64,000 bases of DNA from UBA11612 sp963976395 (GTDB lineage: Bacteria; Pseudomonadota; Alphaproteobacteria; Rhodospirillales; Rhodospirillaceae): positions 138,291 to 202,290 of the forward strand of contig CAXBLG010000001.1 in assembly GCA_963976395.1 (NCBI GenBank). The letters run 5' to 3'. The notes under the pieces are model-generated. The model saw only the letters and a list, made by a program, of their open reading frames with translations, searched no databases and was not told the origin of the DNA. Below, in pieces: positions 59,371 to 64,000 of this stretch; position 1 is the first letter of the stretch; each line of letters begins with the position of its first letter. The translations under genes were made by a program, and so were the position numbers.

Positions 59371-60354
59371 TTACGAGGCTGGGCGCACATTGTCGGCGCC
59401 GTCAAAGTTGATGAGTTCTTTAACGGTGTAGGGGCGTTTATCCTGGGATTCATAGTAAATGCGCACCAATACTTCGGCCAGCAATCCCATCAACATGCAC
59501 ATGACACCGGTGATAAAGCCGAGGGTGAACAAAAGCGGGAGCGGCGTTTCGATGAAAGACGTGCCGTCAAACAGCTTCAAATATAGCGCCCATATTCCGG
59601 CAATAAATGAAATGGCAAAAAACCCGAGCCCAACCATGCCGAAGATGTAGATGGGCTTAGTTTCGTATTGAGTGAGAAACTTCACCACCATCAAATCAAG
59701 CAGCACCTTAAAGGCGCGATTCATTCCATATTTTGAGTGCCCAGCCCGGCGCGGGTTATGCGCCACCGGCAGTTCGGTCACCCGCGCGCCTTGCCATTTT
59801 GCATAGATCGGCACAAAGCGGTGCATTTCGCCGTATAGCCGGAACCCTTCCAGCACTTCGCGGCGATAAGCTTTTAAAGTGCAGCCATAGTCCTGTAACC
59901 GTACGCCTGAAACCCAACTGATAATGGCGTTGGCAATGCGGCTCGGCAGAGTGCGTGTCAGGTAATCGTCCTGACGATTACGCCGCCAGCCGGACACAAC
60001 GCCGTAGCCTTCATCAAGTTTAGCGAGCAGTCGTGCAATGTCGGCGGGGTCGTTTTGAAGATCGCCGTCCATGGGCACAATGACGGCGCCGCTCGCATGA
60101 TCGATGCCCGCCATCATGGCGGCGGTTTGTCCAACGTTGCGCTTGAAGGTGATGACTTTGAGGCGGGGGTTCGATTTTACCGCAGCCGATAAGTTATCAC
60201 CGGTTTTGTCCCGTGACCCGTCGTCGATAAAGATAACCTCGTAAGGCCGATTCAAAGCCTCAAGGGCTTCCACAAGGGATGTGGTTAGGGGCTCGACATT
60301 GTCGGCTTCGTCGAACATCGGGATGACGACGGATATGAGGTCTTTATCGGTCAC
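59371..60354 (-). CDS. Glycosyltransferase family 2 (polyprenyl-phosphate type)
   Basis: 327-residue GT-A enzyme with VVIPMFDEADNV, FIDDGSRD, IVPMDGDLQND and RAGHSKYGMNRAF motifs, as in DPM1/ArnC-like enzymes that load sugar onto undecaprenyl phosphate. Two membrane segments follow the catalytic domain at about residues 235-260 and 268-292. It is divergent from wbuX, at 214 nt. The donor is unknown. Confidence 0.92.
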   Translation of the reverse strand: MTDKDLISVVIPMFDEADNVEPLTTSLVEALEALNRPYEVIFIDDGSRDKTGDNLSAAVKSNPRLKVITFKRNVGQTAAMMAGIDHASGAVIVPMDGDLQNDPADIARLLAKLDEGYGVVSGWRRNRQDDYLTRTLPSRIANAIISWVSGVRLQDYGCTLKAYRREVLEGFRLYGEMHRFVPIYAKWQGARVTELPVAHNPRRAGHSKYGMNRAFKVLLDLMVVKFLTQYETKPIYIFGMVGLGFFAISFIAGIWALYLKLFDGTSFIETPLPLLFTLGFITGVMCMLMGLLAEVLVRIYYESQDKRPYTVKELINFDGADNVRPAS

Positions 60355-60568
60355 GACCGCTGTTTATCCTTGTGGGTGGCTCGCTAGGTGATTCGGCCTT
60401 CTTTTGTAAGACCCGCAGAGGGTGCGGCAAAGGAAAATTCCGCCCCAATCAATCAGGATGCTCAATAGGATAGGATCAATCGCCTTAAAGCGCGGTAACT
60501 CGACGCTTATAAACGCGCGTGTTACAAGGCTGTACATTCTTCACTCTTATGTATTGAGAAGCGATTAC

Positions 60569-61741
60569 ATGAAATCTTGCTCTAAGTGCCTTATCCCTGA
60601 AACGGCCGAGGCCACAACCTTTGACGATTCGGGGACTTGCTCGGTCTGCCGTCAGATCGAGTTCAAGGAAGAAAAGGTGGATTGGGATGACCGGGGCAAG
60701 CAGCTGGAAGAGCTGATTGCGCCCTTTCGCGGCAAGGGGCTTTACGATTGCATCGTACCCTTCTCCGGCGGCAAGGATTCTACTTACCAGGCCTGGTACA
60801 TCGTCAAGAAATTGAAGCTGAAGCCGCTTCTTGTGCGTTTTGACCACGGGTTCTATCGGCCTCAGCTAGAAGAAAACAACAAGCGCACGTTCAAGATGCT
60901 TGGTGTTGACGTCACACAGTTCACACCGTCCTGGCATATTGTGCGCGAACTGATGCTGGAGAGCATGAAGCGCCGCGGTGATTTCTGCTGGCACTGTCAT
61001 ACGGGTATCTATGCGCACACCATGCAGATTGCGCTGAGGTACGAGACGCCGCTTCTGTTCTGGGGTGAAAGCCTGGCCGAGTACCAAAGCTTTTACACCT
61101 ATGAAGAAATGGAAGAAGTGGATGAAAAGCGGTTTAATCGTGCGATGAATCTCGGCATGACCGCTGATGACATGTACGAGTTTTTAGGCGGCCGGGTTTC
61201 AAAGCGCGACTTGTATCCCTTTGCTTATCCCCCGCGTAAAGATTTGAAGAAGCTTGGCGTGCGCTCGGTGTGTCTCGGCAATTACATCAAGTGGGATACC
61301 AAAAAGCAGGTCGAACTCATCAAGAAGGAACTCGGCTGGAAAGGCGCGCCGGTTGAAGGCATTCCAGGCCAGTTTGATTATGAAAAAATCGAGTGCCACA
61401 TGCAGGGCATTCGCGATTATCTAAAATACATCAAGCGCGGATTTGGCCGCACCAATCACCTTGCGAACATCGAAATTCGCAACGGGCGCATGGAGCGCGA
61501 CGAAGGCGAGAGGCTGGAAAAAGAATTCGACGGCAAGCGTCCGCCCTCACTCGATATCTTTCTCGAATACCTGCACATGACGGAAGAAGAATTTTACGAA
61601 GTGGCCATGCGTCATCAGGTGGACCCGCACCGCTTTCAACCCAACCAAGTTGAGTCCGGCCCGCGTATGCCCGACATGGATCAGTGGGACCGTACCGATG
61701 TGCCGTGGCCGGACCGTCCGTCCATAAAAATCGGCGGATAA
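60569..61741 (+). CDS. N-acetyl sugar amidotransferase (WbuX/WbpG-like)
   Basis: 390-residue ATP-pyrophosphatase-fold enzyme. It begins MKSCSKCLIPETAEA, has zinc-like cysteines CSKC and CSVC, and the PP-loop FSGGKDSTYQAWYI. The family makes an acetamidino group on N-acetyl sugars using ammonia supplied by HisH/HisF homologues, which follow directly. The ATG at 60569 matches the family, and the open frame extends to 60422. It starts the plus-strand glycan operon. Confidence 0.92.
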   Translation: MKSCSKCLIPETAEATTFDDSGTCSVCRQIEFKEEKVDWDDRGKQLEELIAPFRGKGLYDCIVPFSGGKDSTYQAWYIVKKLKLKPLLVRFDHGFYRPQLEENNKRTFKMLGVDVTQFTPSWHIVRELMLESMKRRGDFCWHCHTGIYAHTMQIALRYETPLLFWGESLAEYQSFYTYEEMEEVDEKRFNRAMNLGMTADDMYEFLGGRVSKRDLYPFAYPPRKDLKKLGVRSVCLGNYIKWDTKKQVELIKKELGWKGAPVEGIPGQFDYEKIECHMQGIRDYLKYIKRGFGRTNHLANIEIRNGRMERDEGERLEKEFDGKRPPSLDIFLEYLHMTEEEFYEVAMRHQVDPHRFQPNQVESGPRMPDMDQWDRTDVPWPDRPSIKIGG

Positions 61742-61783
61742 TGGCGCGCCAACAGCCGCTTTGTTTGCTGTGATCGGCCGGTT

Positions 61784-62410
61784 ATGAGCACGGTTGCGAT
61801 TATCGACTATGGGCGCGGCAATGTGCGTTCGGTCGCCAACGCAGTCGAGTACTGCGGCGCCGATGCGCGGGTGACCGCCGATCCAGCTGTCATTGATGAT
61901 GCTTCCCATATTATTTTGCCGGGTGTCGGGGCCTTCGGGGATGCGATGGAGGCCCTGCAAGCGCGCGGCTTGCCCGAGGTGCTGCACCGACAGGCGTTCG
62001 AGAAGGGAAAGCCCTTTCTAGGCGTGTGTCTCGGCATGCAGCTGCTCGCGGACCGCAGCACCGAGCATGGCGAACACGCGGGCCTGGGCTGGATCGCCGG
62101 GGAGGTTGTGCGCCTTGTGCCCGGTCCCGACGCGCTTAAAATTCCGCATATGGGATGGAACGCGATCTCGGTGAAAAAGCCGCACGCTCTTTTCGAGGGC
62201 CTTTATCCCGGCCAGCTCAATTTTTATTTCGTGCATAGTTACTATTTTCGCGCGGCGGATCCTGGGTCTGTTGTCGCTGTTTGTGAGTACGGCGCCTCGT
62301 TTCCAGTTGTCGTCGGCAAAGACAATATTATCGCTGCGCAGTTTCACCCGGAAAAAAGCCAGGACTCCGGCATCGAGGTTCTGGAAAATTTCATCGCTTG
62401 GTCGCCGTAA
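61784..62410 (+). CDS. hisH: HisH-like glutamine amidotransferase subunit (glycan-associated)
   Basis: 208-residue class I glutaminase. IIDYGRGNVRSV opens the fold, Cys lies in GVCLGMQLL, and the His/Glu pair is in QFHPEKSQ. As paralogue of imidazole-glycerol-phosphate synthase subunit HisH it should hydrolyse glutamine and pass ammonia to the HisF-like protein encoded 17 nt downstream, for WbuX. No other his genes are nearby, which supports a glycan role. Confidence 0.93.
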   Translation: MSTVAIIDYGRGNVRSVANAVEYCGADARVTADPAVIDDASHIILPGVGAFGDAMEALQARGLPEVLHRQAFEKGKPFLGVCLGMQLLADRSTEHGEHAGLGWIAGEVVRLVPGPDALKIPHMGWNAISVKKPHALFEGLYPGQLNFYFVHSYYFRAADPGSVVAVCEYGASFPVVVGKDNIIAAQFHPEKSQDSGIEVLENFIAWSP

Positions 62411-62427
62411 GGCGAACGTATTTAGTC

Positions 62428-63204
62428 ATGCTCAAGAAACGTATCATCCCCAAATTTCTGCTGCGCAACGGTCGGCTGGTCAAATACGTCCAGTTTTTCG
62501 AGCAAGAGCGCGAGGCGGGAAATCCTGTGTCTACCGCGCGGGTCTATAACGACTACGGCGCCGACGAGTTCATCATTCTCGACATCGCACCGAGTGAAGA
62601 CTCTCGACAAGGCGTCTTGGACAGCATCGCCAAAATGAGCGAGCAGATTTTTATGCCTTTCACTGTTGGCGGCGGCGTACGGACATTGGAGCATATCAAT
62701 GATTTGCTGCGGGCCGGGGCCGACAAAATTTCGGTCAATACCCAGGCGGTGCGTGACCCTGGCTTTGTGAAGACGGCCGCCCAGGCTTTCGGTGATCAAT
62801 GCGTCACCGTGTCCATCGATTACAAGGCATTTGCGCCCGGTGTCTTTCGTGTCTTCACAGACGGCGGCCGCGAAAAAACAACTCATGAGCCTGTGGACTG
62901 GGCGCTCCGTATGCAGGATATGAATTGCGGCGAGATCCTCATCACCTCGATTGACCGCGACGGCACTTTATCGGGCTACGATGTCGATATGATTGCGCGA
63001 TTAAACGAGGCCCTTGATATTCCGTTGGTAGTGTCGGGCGGCTGTGGCGGCTTGCAGCACTGTATAGAAGCGTTCAATGCAGGGGCATCGGCGGTGGGAA
63101 TCTCAAGTCTGTTTCTTTTCACCGATCACAGTCCCATTAAACTGCGCTCGCATCTGGTGTCTAACGGCATTAATGTCAGGGCGAGCACGTCCAGTCGCAA
63201 TTGA
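62428..63204 (+). CDS. HisF-like (WbuZ) cyclase-type subunit lacking the catalytic Asp
   Basis: 258-residue TIM barrel. It aligns with HisF (KRIIPKFLLRNGRLVKYVQF against KRIIPCLDV...), but the catalytic Asp11 of true HisF is Leu and Cys9 is Lys. SIDYKA and the GGCGG phosphate loop are present. The substitution marks the WbuZ type, which delivers ammonia for sugar amidation instead of making histidine precursors. The ATG at 62428 fits; the open frame reaches 62398. It follows the HisH-like gene by 17 nt. Confidence 0.92.
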   Translation: MLKKRIIPKFLLRNGRLVKYVQFFEQEREAGNPVSTARVYNDYGADEFIILDIAPSEDSRQGVLDSIAKMSEQIFMPFTVGGGVRTLEHINDLLRAGADKISVNTQAVRDPGFVKTAAQAFGDQCVTVSIDYKAFAPGVFRVFTDGGREKTTHEPVDWALRMQDMNCGEILITSIDRDGTLSGYDVDMIARLNEALDIPLVVSGGCGGLQHCIEAFNAGASAVGISSLFLFTDHSPIKLRSHLVSNGINVRASTSSRN

Positions 63205-63230
63205 CCTCTTCACGCTGGTATCCCGAGTCC

Positions 63231-63929
63231 ATGGAAGAATCCGCGCACGCGCCCTTCAGCCTTAGTCTCCCTGCTGTCGCGTTACCCGAATACGTGGTGC
63301 GGCAGCTTAGTACCTTCTTTCCCGATACAGATGAGGCCGATGCGGTCAGCCGCGTAATGAGCGACACTCTCGACCGCCTGGAACATTGCATCCGTCATGT
63401 GCGCATCAAGGGGTACTGGAATCACGACGGGCCAAGATTCAACCATCTACATTCGGATCAGTACGCGATTTTTCTCTACTACCTCTCTAACACGGCGTTC
63501 AAGGCTGGCTTTACGTCGCTTGCGGCAAAAGCCTATGGGCTGAACAAAGCGCTTCATGGGTTGGATGCGTTTTATGAGGTAGAGTTACCGCCGGTCTTCG
63601 CGCTCGTTCATCCGGTCGGCACGGTGCTCGGCCGGGCCTTATACAGTGATTATTTTTGCGCCTATCAAAACGTCGCGATTGGTGCTGATCCGTTTACGCC
63701 GGGAAGCCCGGCTTTTGGCGAAGGCGTTGTGATGTACGGCGGCGCGCGGGTTGTCGGTAGTGTTACGGTCGGCAGCAATAGCATTATTTCTGCGGGCACT
63801 TCGATTGTCGCGCGAGGCGGCAAGCCTTTGCATGTTCCCGATGGGCATGTGGCTTTTGGTGCGCCGGATTTCAGCACCAAACCTTCACGCCACAATATTA
63901 AAAGAGACATTTTCAAAGACGTCGCGTGA
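63231..63929 (+). CDS. Left-handed beta-helix acyltransferase (serine acetyltransferase-like)
   Basis: 232-residue protein. The C-terminal half has hexapeptide-type turns: VHPVGTVLG, CAYQNVAIGAD, GVVMYGGARVVGSVTVGSNS, typical of acetyltransferases of the LbetaH fold. The N-terminal half is helical as in serine acetyltransferase. In this operon it may acetylate a sugar amine. A TTG at 63201 overlaps the hisF-like stop, but the ATG at 63231 is a cleaner choice; neither has a clear ribosome-binding site. Its TGA is in the first unit of a 24-bp tandem repeat. Confidence 0.82.
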   Translation: MEESAHAPFSLSLPAVALPEYVVRQLSTFFPDTDEADAVSRVMSDTLDRLEHCIRHVRIKGYWNHDGPRFNHLHSDQYAIFLYYLSNTAFKAGFTSLAAKAYGLNKALHGLDAFYEVELPPVFALVHPVGTVLGRALYSDYFCAYQNVAIGADPFTPGSPAFGEGVVMYGGARVVGSVTVGSNSIISAGTSIVARGGKPLHVPDGHVAFGAPDFSTKPSRHNIKRDIFKDVA

Positions 63930-64000
63930 TAACGCGCTGATTGCGTCGCGTGATAACGCGCTCATTACATCGCGTGATAACGCGCTCATTACATCGCGTG
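63922..64000. repeat. 24-bp tandem palindromic repeats, running off the window
   Basis: Units start at 63922, 63946, 63970 and (partial) 63994. Each carries CGCGT-GATA-ACGCG, a 5-bp inverted repeat with a 4-nt loop. Unit 1 differs from units 2 and 3 at four positions in its last nine bases (GCTGATTGCG against GCTCATTACA). The first overlaps the stop of the acyltransferase gene. Read in the frame from 63922 the units encode SRDNALIT-like octapeptides without stops. Full copy number lies outside. Confidence 0.9.

Noticed and set aside
63922..64000. CRISPR array at the right edge
   Set aside because: Units follow each other without spacers of varied sequence; this is a plain tandem repeat.

Overview
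The window looks like chromosomal DNA of an alphaproteobacterium, probably Rhodospirillales-like. The order is inferred; no rRNA is present. The reasons are the gene order miaB-phoH-ybeY-lnt-xre-metK-trmB-rimP-nusA-ylxR-infB-rbfA-truB-rpsO-pnp, a mitofilin-type (alphaMic60) gene next to hemD and hemY, a MucR/Ros regulator, a CxxC-less Fur, a DUF1674 (SdhAF4-like) protein beside htpX and rsmB, and OlsB/OlsA-type acyltransferases. The DNA is gene-dense and moderately G+C rich. I see no tRNA, rRNA, insertion sequence, prophage or CRISPR array.

Layout. 1-4060 (+): end of a nucleotide-sugar epimerase, hldE, an I78-like lipoprotein, panD and a GNAT. 4064-18665 (-): a nitronate-monooxygenase-like protein, a GDPD, and then the translation block in reverse from pnp to metK and an Xre regulator. 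18837-28917 (mostly -): lnt, corC, ybeY, phoH, miaB, two ornithine-lipid acyltransferases, fur, mucR, rimI, tsaB, with a TusA-family gene on +. 29039-35561: a D-Ala-D-Ala dipeptidase, hemY, a very large HemD-helix-mitofilin fusion and tsaD. 35724-39813: UDP-glucuronate epimerase, gpsA, mannose-1-phosphate guanylyltransferase and a YciI protein. 39822-48520: an SDR with a zinc-ribbon tail, acs, a lysR/azoreductase divergent pair with a perfect operator palindrome, a two-gene secreted module (mono-heme protein and streptogramin-lyase-like propeller), a TPR protein and DUF1674. 48620-52506: htpX, a CmoB-like methyltransferase, rsmB, bfd and bfr, with candidate iron boxes before bfd. 52609-63929: a surface-glycan cluster. 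A 24-bp tandem palindromic repeat starts at 63922 and runs off the window.

How the genes work together. The glycan cluster combines a LegB-type 4,6-dehydratase, glycosyltransferases, methyltransferases, AsnB, a flippase-like membrane protein and the WbuX/HisH/HisF-like trio that amidates N-acetyl sugars. It fits with hldE, the UDP-sugar enzymes and the GDP-mannose enzyme as supply for LPS or O-antigen. The central block couples transcription elongation, ribosome assembly, translation initiation and RNA turnover. Iron and heme functions (fur, bfd/bfr, hemD fusion, hemY) are scattered.

The least ordinary items are the single-frame HemD-helix-mitofilin protein of 1163 residues, a nitronate-monooxygenase homologue with a four-cysteine Fe-S-like motif, an SDR fused to a zinc ribbon, a MucR homologue lacking two zinc ligands, the heme/propeller secreted pair, and the terminal tandem repeat. 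Start codons were moved from the longest open frame where a Shine-Dalgarno sequence, family alignment or gene overlap argued for it; these cases are stated in the entries.
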